NCBI RefSeq assembly: GCF_900605495.1
Contig: NZ_LR027602.1
Location: 607,797-671,796, forward strand
DNA from: Bacilliculturomica massiliensis
GTDB lineage: Bacteria > Bacillota > Clostridia > Peptostreptococcales > Anaerovoracaceae
Direction of reading: 5' to 3'
Length of the DNA: 64,000 nt
Shown here: positions 18,084 through 26,428 of the stretch, piece after piece
How the letters are laid out: every line of letters starts with the position of its first letter
Numbering within the stretch: position 1 is the stretch's first letter
Notes under the pieces: generated by a model
What the model was told of the DNA's origin: nothing
Databases searched by the model: none
The model's input: only the letters and a program-made list of their open reading frames with translations
Program-made: the position numbers and the translations under genes

Positions 18084-18352
18084 AAGTAACGAATCTTCCC
18101 GCCGGCGAAGCGGGAAATCAGGGCGCAGTATCCCCAGCGGAATCAGGAGGATAAGACTCCAACTCTTCAAATCCAAGAAATCAGTCTGTGGCCAAGAAGC
18201 CTTTCACTGAGGAGCGCGTTAGGAAAAAAGCTGCTTTTAAGTAGCCGTACTATATGATTTTAACAGTCTGATTCTTATAAAACCCGCTGCAGCTTTTTCA
18301 TTCCAAAGCTTGCGGCGGTTTTTTTAATTTCACAAAGATCGGTAATGTCCTC
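18084..18352. other. Intergenic region with terminator 18281-18326
   Basis: The only clear element is a hairpin, AACCCGCTGCAGCTTT (18281-18296) with AAAGCTTGCGGCGGTT (18305-18320), then TTTTT: an imperfect-stem intrinsic terminator. A small GC hairpin, CCCGCCGGCGAAGCGGG, lies near 18100. No gene was seen. Confidence 0.6.
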
Positions 18353-18381
18353 TTGCATCATCCGATCTGTTTTGGTAAAAT
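18353..18381 (+). promoter_or_regulatory. Predicted promoter of the tetR gene
   Basis: TTGCAT (18353-18358) and TAAAAT (18376-18381), 17 bp apart. Confidence 0.6.
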
Positions 18382-18434
18382 AAAAACAAATATTAGAATT
18401 TGTATTTATATTGTGAGCGAGGGAGGGAAACACG

Positions 18435-19046
18435 ATGCCTAAAATAGGCTATTCTGAAGCAGAACGGGAGAAAATCAGAGAGGCGTTGATCGACACAGGG
18501 CTGAAACTCTTTTCCGGGCAAGGCATCCAGCACACGACCGTTGAACAAATATACACCCGAGTGGGGATTTCGCGCACCTTTTTCTACTCTTTTTTTCCAG
18601 CAAAGGAGGATCTGGTCGTGCAGGCGTTTTACCGGCAGCAGCCTCAGATGCTGGCGTATGCGCAAAAGCTGATGGACGACGCTTCGCTGGACTGGCGGGA
18701 TGGGGTCGGCCAGTTCCTTCACAACGTTTGTTATGGTGGAGAGAGCCGCTTCGCCATTATGAGTGTGGAGGAACAACAGGCGCTTTCAAAGTGCCTGTCG
18801 GGTGAAAATCGCCAGGAGTTCCAGAAAAGAAGGCTAAGGTTTTTTACAGAGCTGCTGCATGTCTTCGGCGTCGACGTGGAGCCGCAGACGGTAAAGCTGC
18901 TGGGCAATCTGGTATTCTCCGCCGCCATCCTCCACAAAGCGGTTCCGGATACGCTGCCCTTTCTCTTTGCGGACGCCGCCGATGAGATGACCGCCTTTCA
19001 GATCAGATCCATCCTTGACTATATGGAGACCCTGCGCAGGCAGTAA
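18435..19046 (+). CDS. TetR/AcrR-family transcriptional regulator
   Basis: A 203-residue TetR-type protein. The N-terminal helix-turn-helix spans about residues 10-55, with TTVEQIYTRVGISRTFFYSF as its core. The C-terminal ligand domain has no recognisable specificity. The start is ATG 18435, after GAGGGAGG. It is followed after 33 bp by two small genes of unknown function, which may be its targets; the family usually represses neighbouring genes until a small ligand binds. Confidence 0.88.
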   Translation: MPKIGYSEAEREKIREALIDTGLKLFSGQGIQHTTVEQIYTRVGISRTFFYSFFPAKEDLVVQAFYRQQPQMLAYAQKLMDDASLDWRDGVGQFLHNVCYGGESRFAIMSVEEQQALSKCLSGENRQEFQKRRLRFFTELLHVFGVDVEPQTVKLLGNLVFSAAILHKAVPDTLPFLFADAADEMTAFQIRSILDYMETLRRQ

Positions 19047-19079
19047 AAGAAAATTTCAAAATACAGGAGGTAAATAATT

Positions 19080-19568
19080 ATGGGCATTTTTGGAAAACTG
19101 TTCAGCAAAGAGCCGGAGATCGACATGGCCAAGAGCGACGCCAACAGAGGTAAGATGCGGACGCTCTTTAATCAGGTGGTGGAAAACGGCGACGGCTACA
19201 AGCTGGTCTTCGGCTTTACCGAGGACGTGAGCCGCTTCAACTACGGTCTGGTCCACGGCAGCAAGAGCAAAATCGGCAACCTGATCGTGGGCTGGAACGA
19301 GGAGAATGAGACCATCGTCGTGGTGCCCACTGTCCCGGATCTCTCCGGCTGCGGCGACCCCGCGTATTACCGCCGTTCGGAGATCCTTAAAGCCTATCGC
19401 AACAAGTATCCCACGGACGCTTTCATCATCTATCCTGACCGAAAAGGCTACATCGGCATCAACATCTATGACTGGCTGGAGGACGAAAGCCTGTATGTCT
19501 ATGTCTCCCAGGATCAGGAGGTCAAAGAGTTTACCGACTTCTTCATGAACCGTTATAAGACAAAGTAA
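19080..19568 (+). CDS. Hypothetical protein, 162 residues
   Basis: A soluble protein with no signal peptide or membrane segment. I do not recognise the family. It starts with MGIFGKLFSKEPEIDMAKSD, a pattern common in small cytoplasmic proteins, has a central stretch of beta-strand character (LVHGSKSKIGNLIVGW, TIVVVPTVPDL), and is moderately acidic. AGGAGG stands before ATG 19080, so it is a real gene. It lies between tetR and a small membrane protein and is probably cotranscribed with both. Confidence 0.8.
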   Translation: MGIFGKLFSKEPEIDMAKSDANRGKMRTLFNQVVENGDGYKLVFGFTEDVSRFNYGLVHGSKSKIGNLIVGWNEENETIVVVPTVPDLSGCGDPAYYRRSEILKAYRNKYPTDAFIIYPDRKGYIGINIYDWLEDESLYVYVSQDQEVKEFTDFFMNRYKTK

Positions 19569-19580
19569 GGATGTGAGAAT

Positions 19581-19769
19581 ATGCCCTGGGGAGAGATCGG
19601 TGCGGTTTTGGCCGTCCTTGTCATCGTATTCGTGGCCGGCCATGCCTGGTTTCACATAGTGGAGGGGGCGCTGGGCCTTCTGAAGAGGTTGTTCTTCCGG
19701 AAAAAGGAACCGCCTGCATGGCATCCCCTTCCTCCAGAGCAGGAAGAGGGAGGATCGCGGGAAGAATAG
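19581..19769 (+). CDS. Small single-span membrane protein, 62 residues
   Basis: One hydrophobic helix, GAVLAVLVIVFVAGHAWFHI (about residues 7-26), is followed by a basic segment (LKRLFFRKKE) and an acidic tail. This suggests an N-out or N-in anchor with the tail in the cytoplasm. It starts 12 bp after the preceding hypothetical gene, with AAGGATGTGAG before the ATG. The function is unknown; it may act with the 162-residue protein. Confidence 0.65.
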   Translation: MPWGEIGAVLAVLVIVFVAGHAWFHIVEGALGLLKRLFFRKKEPPAWHPLPPEQEEGGSREE

Positions 19770-20125
19770 CTGAAATGCAGGCAGGGAAGTGACGGCGGCC
19801 TGCCGAAAAGGAAAATGCGTGTATGGTTTCCCGATTTTTTCTTTTTGCCAACAAAACAGGCTCAAAAACGAAAAATAAATGGGGAAAATATATATTTTAT
19901 AAAAAATATAGGAAATATTTTTCCTGTTTCATGTCAAACCCGCTTCTAAAAAGAAAAAAGCGACATAAATCGACAAGACGGGCGGCTGATACGCCCGTTA
20001 CGTCATCTATTTTTTTCTTTTTGACTAGCTAATACAAGGCAAAAAGAAAAAACGGCCCTTTCACACTTTAAACAGGCTGCCGATTGGCGTTTGTTGACCA
20101 TGTCTACGGTGATCAGCCCGGCGCC
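19770..20125. other. AT-rich intergenic region with a T/A-rich inverted repeat
   Basis: TTTTTTCTTTTTG (about 20009-20022) and CAAAAAGAAAAAA (about 20039-20051) form an inverted repeat that could end transcription from both converging units. A second hairpin, GACGGGCGGCTGATACGCCCGT, lies near 19977-19998. No gene is supported here. Confidence 0.5.
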
Positions 20126-21151
20126 CTAGGGCTTCTTCTGCTTGATCACATCGGTAAGAAAATAACGGATGAAAATAATGCCCAGAATCAGGATGACTGC
20201 TTCAAAGAAGTAGAGCATTCCCAATTCAGCGGTGCCGTACCCACAGTTTACAGCGTTGATATCTATATCAAACTGATCCTTCAGTGTGGTCTTACTGATT
20301 TCTTTTCCCGATTCGTCAAAGTATTTTGCTCCGTATGGCCTAATTGAAATATGATCAGATATCTCTGTCACCGTTAGAAACGGCGATCCTTCATAGGCAA
20401 AAGAAAACAGCAATTCGCCCTCGTCATCCACTGTAATATTCTGGGAGGCGTTTGATCGATCATAACCATAAACAGCATATGATCTCACATTTGGAAGCTG
20501 ATTTACGCCAAAGGATATCATGTACTTTTGCCCGGCGCAGGTTGTCGAAACGATAAAGATCAACGGATCTTCAACATCAGTACAGCTTATTATCCGGTAT
20601 CGTCCGAAAATCCCTTTTTCCAGACAGGCAAGACCGCTGGCACCGGGGTGATTGCCCTGTTCATAGAGAACATACAGTTTATTGCGGATGACTGTGCGCT
20701 CTAAAATATCGGATGATAATTCATCGTTAAAGTGATACTCATTGATGGCGGTCTCCAGGTCGGCGGTGGTCTCGACATTAATGCTGAATTCATATTGGTA
20801 CAGGCCGACCATACATACAACTGTAAGCAACGCCGACAAAATTGCGCCGACTATCTTTTTACTATTCTTTTTTTGAGTTGCCAAACGGATCAGATCACGG
20901 GCCATATTTGATGTGTCAGATTTCGTCACCTGCTCCCCTTCGACACGTTCTGCGCTCATCAGTTCAGTAATATTGATATCCAGAACATCGCAGATGGCGG
21001 GAAGCGTAGATAGATCGGGCATATTCCTGCCGGTTTCCCAGCGGGAAACTGTTTTCTGTGTTACGCCTAACCGCTCTCCAAGCTGCTCCTGCGTCAATCC
21101 TTTTTCTTTGCGTATCGCGCCTAAAAAAGCCCCGATCTTTATTTGATCCAT
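20126..21151 (-). CDS. Membrane-anchored XRE-family regulator
   Basis: A 341-residue protein with an N-terminal Cro/CI-type HTH (about residues 1-60: RKEKGLTQEQLGERLGVTQK, then SRWETGRNMPDLSTL), a first membrane helix near residues 100-120 (VGAILSALLTVVCMVGLY), a long, probably extracytoplasmic middle domain, and a second helix near the C-terminus (FFEAVILILGIIFIRYF). I chose ATG 21151, after AAGGAGACTGACG, over the upstream ATG 21193. Such proteins may couple an outside signal to DNA binding; target and signal are unknown. Confidence 0.82.
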   Translation of the reverse strand: MDQIKIGAFLGAIRKEKGLTQEQLGERLGVTQKTVSRWETGRNMPDLSTLPAICDVLDINITELMSAERVEGEQVTKSDTSNMARDLIRLATQKKNSKKIVGAILSALLTVVCMVGLYQYEFSINVETTADLETAINEYHFNDELSSDILERTVIRNKLYVLYEQGNHPGASGLACLEKGIFGRYRIISCTDVEDPLIFIVSTTCAGQKYMISFGVNQLPNVRSYAVYGYDRSNASQNITVDDEGELLFSFAYEGSPFLTVTEISDHISIRPYGAKYFDESGKEISKTTLKDQFDIDINAVNCGYGTAELGMLYFFEAVILILGIIFIRYFLTDVIKQKKP

Positions 21152-21371
21152 CGTCAGTCTCCTTGTGTATGTTTCAATTACATTAAACAGCATCTATAAC
21201 AAAAAGTATAGGACACAAAGCGAGTATTCCTTTCATTTTGCCATTTTGAGCGGACGGTTTTCCCAGTCTTGCGCCGGGGGCGGCTATGCGCTATGATATA
21301 GGGGATGGTCTGCGGGGCGGCCCGCAGGGCTGCGGCTCAGGCGGAGTCGGAAGAGAAACGGGGAGTGTGAC

Positions 21372-22136
21372 ATGGTCGTCAAACTGATAGATACGAAACG
21401 CGCGGAACCACTGTTTCGCGGCTGGCAGGAGACCGCGGTCTGGTCCTGCCTGCAGAATGTAATGGGTGAGATCTACTGCGATAATGGGGAAAAACCAGTC
21501 TCGGCGGCTGCGATGATCGGGGACTTCAGCTTTCTGGCCGGAACGCCGGATGAGGAGATGCTGCGCTTCTGTCCGGAGTGGAGGAGCGGGAAGTTTGCGA
21601 TCCTGGTTCCGCAGAACAGCGCCTGGGCGGAATTCATCGAGAGCAGCTGCGGGGAGCAGGTGAGAAAGGTGACGCGGTACGCGCTGAAGAAAGAGCCGGA
21701 CGTCTTTGACAGAGGTCATCTGCGGAGGGCGGCCGCCTCGCTGCCGGCGTCTTACACCTTCCGGCCTGTGGACGAGGAGCTGTACCGCCGATGTCTGTCG
21801 GAGGAGTGGAGCCGCGATCTGGTATCGCTGTACAGAGATTACGGCGACTATCGGAGCTGGGGGCTGGGCGTGGCGGTCATGCACGGGGAAGAGCTGGCGG
21901 CCGGCGCGTCGTCGTACTCCAGTTATCAGGGAGGCATCGAGATCGAGATCGACACCAGGCTGGATCATCGGCGAAAAGGTCTGGCCTTCGCCTGCGGCGC
22001 GAAGCTGATCCTGGAATGTCTGGACCGCGGCCTGTATCCCAGTTGGGACGCGCAGAACCTGTGGTCGCTGGCCTTGGCGAAAAAGCTGGGATATCATTTC
22101 GAACGGGAGTACCCGGCTTATGAGATCACAGACTGA
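21372..22136 (+). CDS. GNAT-family N-acetyltransferase
   Basis: A 254-residue acetyltransferase like the GNAT_acetyltran (PF12746-type) group. The C-terminal half has the GNAT acetyl-CoA-binding pattern: IEIEIDTRLDHRRKGLAFAC (strand 4 and the R-x-x-G-like turn) followed by LYPSWDAQNLWSLALAKKLG, a typical second half of motif A/B. The N-terminal half is the family-specific part. The substrate is unknown. The start is ATG 21372, after GGGGAGTGTGAC. It stands alone between the XRE regulator and asnS. Confidence 0.82.
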   Translation: MVVKLIDTKRAEPLFRGWQETAVWSCLQNVMGEIYCDNGEKPVSAAAMIGDFSFLAGTPDEEMLRFCPEWRSGKFAILVPQNSAWAEFIESSCGEQVRKVTRYALKKEPDVFDRGHLRRAAASLPASYTFRPVDEELYRRCLSEEWSRDLVSLYRDYGDYRSWGLGVAVMHGEELAAGASSYSSYQGGIEIEIDTRLDHRRKGLAFACGAKLILECLDRGLYPSWDAQNLWSLALAKKLGYHFEREYPAYEITD

Positions 22137-22192
22137 ACCCGCCGCCCCTGAGAAAAGGCAGAAAGCCAGGCTGAAAGACCAAAATCGTTGGC

Positions 22193-22221
22193 TTGAATAT
22201 CTTCAGGGCATATGATATACT
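22193..22221 (+). promoter_or_regulatory. Predicted asnS promoter
   Basis: TTGAAT (22193-22198) and TATACT (22216-22221) with a 17-bp spacer. A leader of about 180 bases follows, with a strong hairpin at 22320-22348 (GGAGCTATGGCG with CGCCGTAGCTCC). No T-box signature was found in it. Confidence 0.6.
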
Positions 22222-22406
22222 TATTTTGGCATAATCGCGGCTGAAATGTGCAAGAATAGAAAGAAACGCAGGTCAAAACGCGCAGGTCTATGCGGAGATC
22301 AATATAATATGGTTTTTGGGGAGCTATGGCGGTAAGCGCCGTAGCTCCTGTCAGCATTTTAAACTGGCCCGCGGCGCGGGCGAAGGAAGAGGAGTTGTTG
22401 GATCAA

Positions 22407-23801
22407 ATGAAAGACATTCAATTGAAGAAATTATTCCGCGAGAGCGGAGAATACGGGGATCAGGAAGTGACCATAAGGGGTTGGGTGAGAACGAACCGGG
22501 CGTCGAATAAATTCGGATTCGTGGAGCTGAACGACGGGACCTTTTTCAGATCCGTTCAGGTGGTTTATGAGGATGCCTTCATAGATAATTTTGACGAGAT
22601 CGCCAAAGCTCCCATCGCGGCCGCGCTGTACGTGGAAGGAACGCTGGTGCTGACGCCGGAAGCCAAGCAGCCTTTTGAGATCAAGGCGAAGAAGATCGTC
22701 GTCGAAGCGGGATCCGACGCCGACTATCCGCTGCAGAAAAAGCGCCACAGCATGGAGTTCCTGCGTGAGATCGCGCACCTGAGGCCCAGAAGCAACACGT
22801 TTTCCGCAGTTTTTCGCGTGAGATCGCTGGTGGCTTACGCCATCCACAGGTTCTTCCAGGAAAACAATTTTGTCTACGTGCACACGCCCATTATCACAGG
22901 AAGCGACTGCGAGGGAGCGGGAGAAATGTTCCGCATTACCACGCTGGACATGGAGAACCCGCCGCGGACAGAGGACGGAAAAATAGATTACAGCCAGGAC
23001 TTTTTCGGCAAGGAAACGAATCTCACCGTCAGCGGCCAGCTGGAGGCGGAGACCTTCGCCCTGGCGTTCCGAAATGTCTATACCTTTGGACCTACTTTCC
23101 GTGCGGAGAATTCCAACACGGCCAGACACGCGTCCGAGTTCTGGATGATCGAACCCGAGGTGGCTTTTGCGGACCTCTCCGACAATATGGAGCTGGCTGA
23201 GGCCATGATCAAATATATCATCAACTATGTGCTGGAAAACGCGCCGGAGGAAATGAACTTTTTCAACCAGTTCGTGGACAAGGGACTTCTGGACAGGCTG
23301 AATCACATCGTCAGCTCGGATTTTGCCCGGGTCACCTACACGGAGGCCGTGGACCTGCTTAAGAAGTCCGGAAAGGAGTTCCAGTATCCCGTGGAGTGGG
23401 GCATCGACCTGCAGACGGAGCACGAGAGATACATTACGGAAGAGATCTTCAAGAAGCCGGTATTTGTGACGGACTATCCCAAGGAGATCAAAGCGTTTTA
23501 CATGCGTATGAACGACGATGATAAAACAGTCGCCGCCATGGACCTGCTGGTTCCCGGCGTGGGCGAGATCATCGGCGGCAGTCAGAGAGAGGAACGCTAT
23601 GACAAACTGGTGAGCCGGATCCACGAACTGGGTCTCCGCGAGGAGGATTACTGGTGGTATCTGGATCTGAGAAAGTACGGCGGTGTGAAGCACGCAGGCT
23701 ACGGGCTGGGCTTCGAACGCATCATCATGTACATCACTGGCATGGGCAATATCAGAGACGTGCTGCCCTTCCCCAGAACGCCGAAGACAGCGGAATTCTA
23801 A
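22407..23801 (+). CDS. asnS: Asparaginyl-tRNA synthetase
   Basis: Charges tRNA-Asn with asparagine. The 464-residue class II enzyme has an N-terminal OB-fold (about 17-105) and a catalytic core with [16 protein letters not shown], motif 2 [19 protein letters not shown] and motif 3 [10 protein letters not shown]. The start is ATG 22407: family members start about here, and AGAGGAG lies 12 bases before it. An in-frame open stretch upstream belongs to the structured leader. A terminator follows at 23852-23896. Confidence 0.95.
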   Translation: MKDIQLKKLFRESGEYGDQEVTIRGWVRTNRASNKFGFVELNDGTFFRSVQVVYEDAFIDNFDEIAKAPIAAALYVEGTLVLTPEAKQPFEIKAKKIVVEAGSDADYPLQKKRHSMEFLREIAHLRPRSNTFSAVFRVRSLVAYAIHRFFQENNFVYVHTPIITGSDCEGAGEMFRITTLDMENPPRTEDGKIDYSQDFFGKETNLTVSGQLEAETFALAFRNVYTFGPTFRAENSNTARHASEFWMIEPEVAFADLSDNMELAEAMIKYIINYVLENAPEEMNFFNQFVDKGLLDRLNHIVSSDFARVTYTEAVDLLKKSGKEFQYPVEWGIDLQTEHERYITEEIFKKPVFVTDYPKEIKAFYMRMNDDDKTVAAMDLLVPGVGEIIGGSQREERYDKLVSRIHELGLREEDYWWYLDLRKYGGVKHAGYGLGFERIIMYITGMGNIRDVLPFPRTPKTAEF

Positions 23802-23851
23802 GCCGCCGGCAGAAATGCAGCCCTTTGCAGGGGGGCGAATATCGTAAAATG

Positions 23852-23896
23852 AAACACCCGCGTCAATGGACCCACATTGGCTGCGGGTGTTTTTTG
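23852..23896 (+). terminator. Terminator copy 1 (asnS)
   Basis: AAACACCCGC...CAATG and CATTGG...GCGGGTGTTTTTT form a strong stem. Nearly the same sequence recurs at 24971-25015 and 26113-26161. Confidence 0.85.
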
Positions 23897-23931
23897 TCTG
23901 CCAGTACAGGCGGATTCGAAGGGATAACCAG

Positions 23932-23960
23932 TTGTTTATACCGATAAAAATCATTATAAT
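23932..23960 (+). promoter_or_regulatory. Promoter of stalk-domain gene 1
   Basis: TTGTTT (23932-23937) and TATAAT (23955-23960), 17 bp apart. Confidence 0.75.
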
Positions 23961-24000
23961 AAAAGAACGGTTACTTTTTCATCATCAAGGAGGCTAAAAT

Positions 24001-24921
24001 ATGAAACGCACACTGGCTGTAGTATTAGCAATCGTTTTAGTATTCAGTCTGGCGCCCTTCAGCGCGTTCGGCGCGGACAAGATCACCGTCATGCTGGGAG
24101 AGCAGGAAGTCTCATTTCAGGATGCGCAGCCCTTCGTGGACGCCAATTTCCGTACGCTGACGCCCCTTTCCGCCATTGCGGGCGCCATGGGACTTGCTGT
24201 AACGTGGGACGAGGAAAAGGAAACGGTGACCTTTACCAGAGAGTTTACTCCGGAAAACACAGTCATGATAGGTACACAGAACAAAGAGAATCCGAGGGCC
24301 TATTTCGTCGGCAAAGCGACCCTGGTATTCACCATCGGGAGCAAAGAAGCGGTTTACAGCCATCTGTGGTATGATACTGAGGATCTGGATAAAACTACTG
24401 TAGTGAAGACGAAAACGAAAACGATAGCCATGGACACGGAGGCCATTGTGAAGAATCAGAGAACCTACGCCCCTGTCAAGTACCTGGCGGAAACCATGGG
24501 ATATTCGGTGGGCTGGGACGAGGGGACCTCCACAGTGACGCTTCAGTGGGATCTGGGCGAAGATTCGGCTACGTATTGGAATATACTGGGGAGTGCGAAA
24601 GGCCAGCTCACCATGGGGCTTTACAAGGGAAGTCTGTTTGACTTGTCGGAGACGACCTCCTGCACCATCGCTTCCGCCACGGTGAACGGTAAGGCGGCTG
24701 TCATTGAAAAATTAAACATTGAAGATCTGGCGTTCCTCAAAGAAGTGACCGACGACTTTGACAGATACATGGACGGATGCGTTATCTGGGCACCCTTTGA
24801 AGATCAGGCGGAAAATACCATAGTGATAAAGGTGACGACCACACAGGAGAGCGGTATAAAGCAGACGATGGAGGTGGCCTTCAACTACACTTCTGAATAT
24901 GGATACGACGTCATTCACTAG
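24001..24921 (+). CDS. Secreted stalk-domain (copper amine oxidase N-like) protein, copy 1
   Basis: A 306-residue exported protein. A clear signal peptide, KRTLAVVLAIVLVFSLAPFS then AFGA, is followed by a stalk domain of the Cu-amine-oxidase N-terminal type. Its two hallmarks are the LTPLSAIAGAMG...W segment near residue 55 and YAPVKYLAETMGYSVGWDE near residue 160. The C-terminal 110 residues are of no known family. The first 60 codons are almost identical to the next gene, so this is a recent tandem duplicate with its own promoter and terminator. It probably acts in the cell wall; the exact role is unknown. Confidence 0.85.
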   Translation: MKRTLAVVLAIVLVFSLAPFSAFGADKITVMLGEQEVSFQDAQPFVDANFRTLTPLSAIAGAMGLAVTWDEEKETVTFTREFTPENTVMIGTQNKENPRAYFVGKATLVFTIGSKEAVYSHLWYDTEDLDKTTVVKTKTKTIAMDTEAIVKNQRTYAPVKYLAETMGYSVGWDEGTSTVTLQWDLGEDSATYWNILGSAKGQLTMGLYKGSLFDLSETTSCTIASATVNGKAAVIEKLNIEDLAFLKEVTDDFDRYMDGCVIWAPFEDQAENTIVIKVTTTQESGIKQTMEVAFNYTSEYGYDVIH

Positions 24922-24970
24922 CAAAACATCATCGACTATGCGCTGAAAAGCGCTCGGCGAACGATCAGCT

Positions 24971-25015
24971 AAAACACCCGCGTCAATGGACCCACATTGG
25001 CCGCGGGTGTTTTTA
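24971..25015 (+). terminator. Terminator copy 2
   Basis: AAAACACCCGC...CAATG with CATTGGCCGCGGGTGTTTTT, the same stem as at 23852-23896. Confidence 0.85.
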
Positions 25016-25068
25016 TACGGCCCCTATGGGGGATCAGATGGAAAACAGCCGCACGGGAGAACAAACAG

Positions 25069-25097
25069 TTGTCTGTCCTGAGAAAAAGCATTATAAT
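25069..25097 (+). promoter_or_regulatory. Promoter of stalk-domain gene 2
   Basis: TTGTCT (25069-25074) and TATAAT (25092-25097), 17 bp apart. The boxes and the ribosome site AAGGAGGCTAAAAT match those of gene 1. Confidence 0.75.
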
Positions 25098-25136
25098 GTA
25101 AAAAACATTACTTTTTTATTTCAAGGAGGCTAAAAT

Positions 25137-26063
25137 ATGAAACGCACACTGGCTGTAGTATTAGCAATCGTTTTAGTATTCAGTCTGGCGCCCTTCAGCG
25201 CGTTCGGCGCGGACAAGATCACCGTCATGCTGGGAGAGCAGGAAGTCGCATTTCCGGATGCGCAGCCCTTCGTGGACGCCAATTTCCGTACGCTGACGCC
25301 CCTTTCCGCCATTGCGGGCGCCATGGGACTTACTGTAGCGTGGAACGAGGAGAAGGAAACGGCGACCTTTACCAGAGAGTATACTCCGGAAAACACGATC
25401 TTCAAAAATATGCCGGACAGCACCCACACGGGGACCTATTTTGTCGGCAGAGAGACGCTGGTGTTCACCATCGGGAGCAAGGAAGCGGTCCACAGCTTCC
25501 TGTGGTACGATACGACAGATACGGATAAGACCACTGTCCTGGAATCGGAGACGAATACGAACACCATAGCCATGGACACGGAGGCCATTGTGAAGAATCA
25601 GAGAACCTACGCTCCTGTCAAGTACCTGGCGGAAACCATGGGCTACACAGTGGGCTGGGATGAGGAGACCTCCACAGTGACGCTTCAGCAGGATCCCTAC
25701 GCCTATGTGGCAACGTATTTGGATCTGCTGGGAAATATGGAAGGACAGATCGCGGTAGGATATTATAAGGGAGCGCTGTTTGATATGACGGAAGCGGTCT
25801 CCTGCACGATCAATTCCGCCACGGTGAACGGTAAAGCTGCTGAAATTGAAAAATTCAGCGACGAAGACCTGACGCTTCTCAAAGAAGAGACCAGCACTTT
25901 TGACAAATACCTGGACGGCTGCTATATCAGGGCGCCCTTTGAAGACCAGGGGGAATGCACTGTAGTGGTAAGCGTAACAGCGGTATATTCGAACGGCGAA
26001 ACACATACGTCAGACGCGATCTATAAGTACAGCCCCGAGTCCGGATACGGCGGTATTCTCTAG
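25137..26063 (+). CDS. Secreted stalk-domain (copper amine oxidase N-like) protein, copy 2
   Basis: A 308-residue paralogue of the preceding gene. The signal peptide is identical, and the stalk-domain landmarks LTPLSAIAGAMG and YAPVKYLAETMGYTVGWDE are kept. Similarity at DNA level is near complete for the first 180 bp, high again around the second stalk motif, and lower in the C-terminal third, which has diverged (ITQ-like TVVVSVTAVYSNGETHTSD). The pattern suggests duplication followed by gene conversion of the front part or fast change of the tail. The function is unknown. Confidence 0.85.
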   Translation: MKRTLAVVLAIVLVFSLAPFSAFGADKITVMLGEQEVAFPDAQPFVDANFRTLTPLSAIAGAMGLTVAWNEEKETATFTREYTPENTIFKNMPDSTHTGTYFVGRETLVFTIGSKEAVHSFLWYDTTDTDKTTVLESETNTNTIAMDTEAIVKNQRTYAPVKYLAETMGYTVGWDEETSTVTLQQDPYAYVATYLDLLGNMEGQIAVGYYKGALFDMTEAVSCTINSATVNGKAAEIEKFSDEDLTLLKEETSTFDKYLDGCYIRAPFEDQGECTVVVSVTAVYSNGETHTSDAIYKYSPESGYGGIL

Positions 26064-26112
26064 CGGAAGAGAAGGGAGCTGTCTCCCGGTCGAGTGAATT
26101 GACGACGCAGAC

Positions 26113-26161
26113 AAAAACACCCGCAGTCAATGCAAGGCAGCATTGGCCGCGGGTGTTTTTT
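26113..26161 (+). terminator. Terminator copy 3
   Basis: AAAAACACCCGC with GCGGGTGTTTTTT and an inner CAATG/CATTG pair, homologous to the copies at 23852 and 24971 but with a changed loop. Confidence 0.85.
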
Positions 26162-26265
26162 CTCAATGGGTAAAGGGAATTTCACAGGCTGCGGGTTCCC
26201 AGAGTCAGGGTCGGGCGGTGTAAAGGCCGGGAGCTGGGCTCAGGCGATCAGGAGAGTGAGCGGGG

Positions 26266-26295
26266 GAACGATTATCAAAAATTTGATAATCGTTC
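26266..26295. promoter_or_regulatory. Sigma-54 enhancer site (perfect 14-bp-arm inverted repeat)
   Basis: GAACGATTATCAAA (26266-26279), two central A, then its exact complement at 26282-26295. The core TATCAAAAATTTGATA (26273-26288) recurs with one change at 35998-36013 and with three changes at 34257-34272. It is centred about 80 bp upstream of the -24 element at 26361, a usual distance for an enhancer-binding protein site. Confidence 0.78.
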
Positions 26296-26358
26296 AATTG
26301 ATTGATAAACGCTGGGATGCAAAATCAGAGAAATGGCTGAATTCAGCCATTTTTTTTA

Positions 26359-26375
26359 TTGGCACGGAATTTGCT
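26359..26375 (+). promoter_or_regulatory. Sigma-54 (-24/-12) promoter of the aldehyde dehydrogenase operon
   Basis: TTGGCACGGAATTTGCT matches the consensus TGGCAC-N5-TTGC[AT] at every fixed position; GG (26361-26362) and GC (26373-26374) are 10 bases apart. Predicted start near 26386, about 43 bases before the ATG at 26429. Confidence 0.88.
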
Positions 26376-26428
26376 CTTCTGAATGTCATCGTTTGATCAA
26401 ATATTTTTCTGTTGAGGAGGAAATAAAA

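Noticed and set aside
15970-22406. T-box riboswitches before lysS and asnS
   Set aside because: Hairpins are present, but the conserved T-box antiterminator core and a specifier loop were not found.
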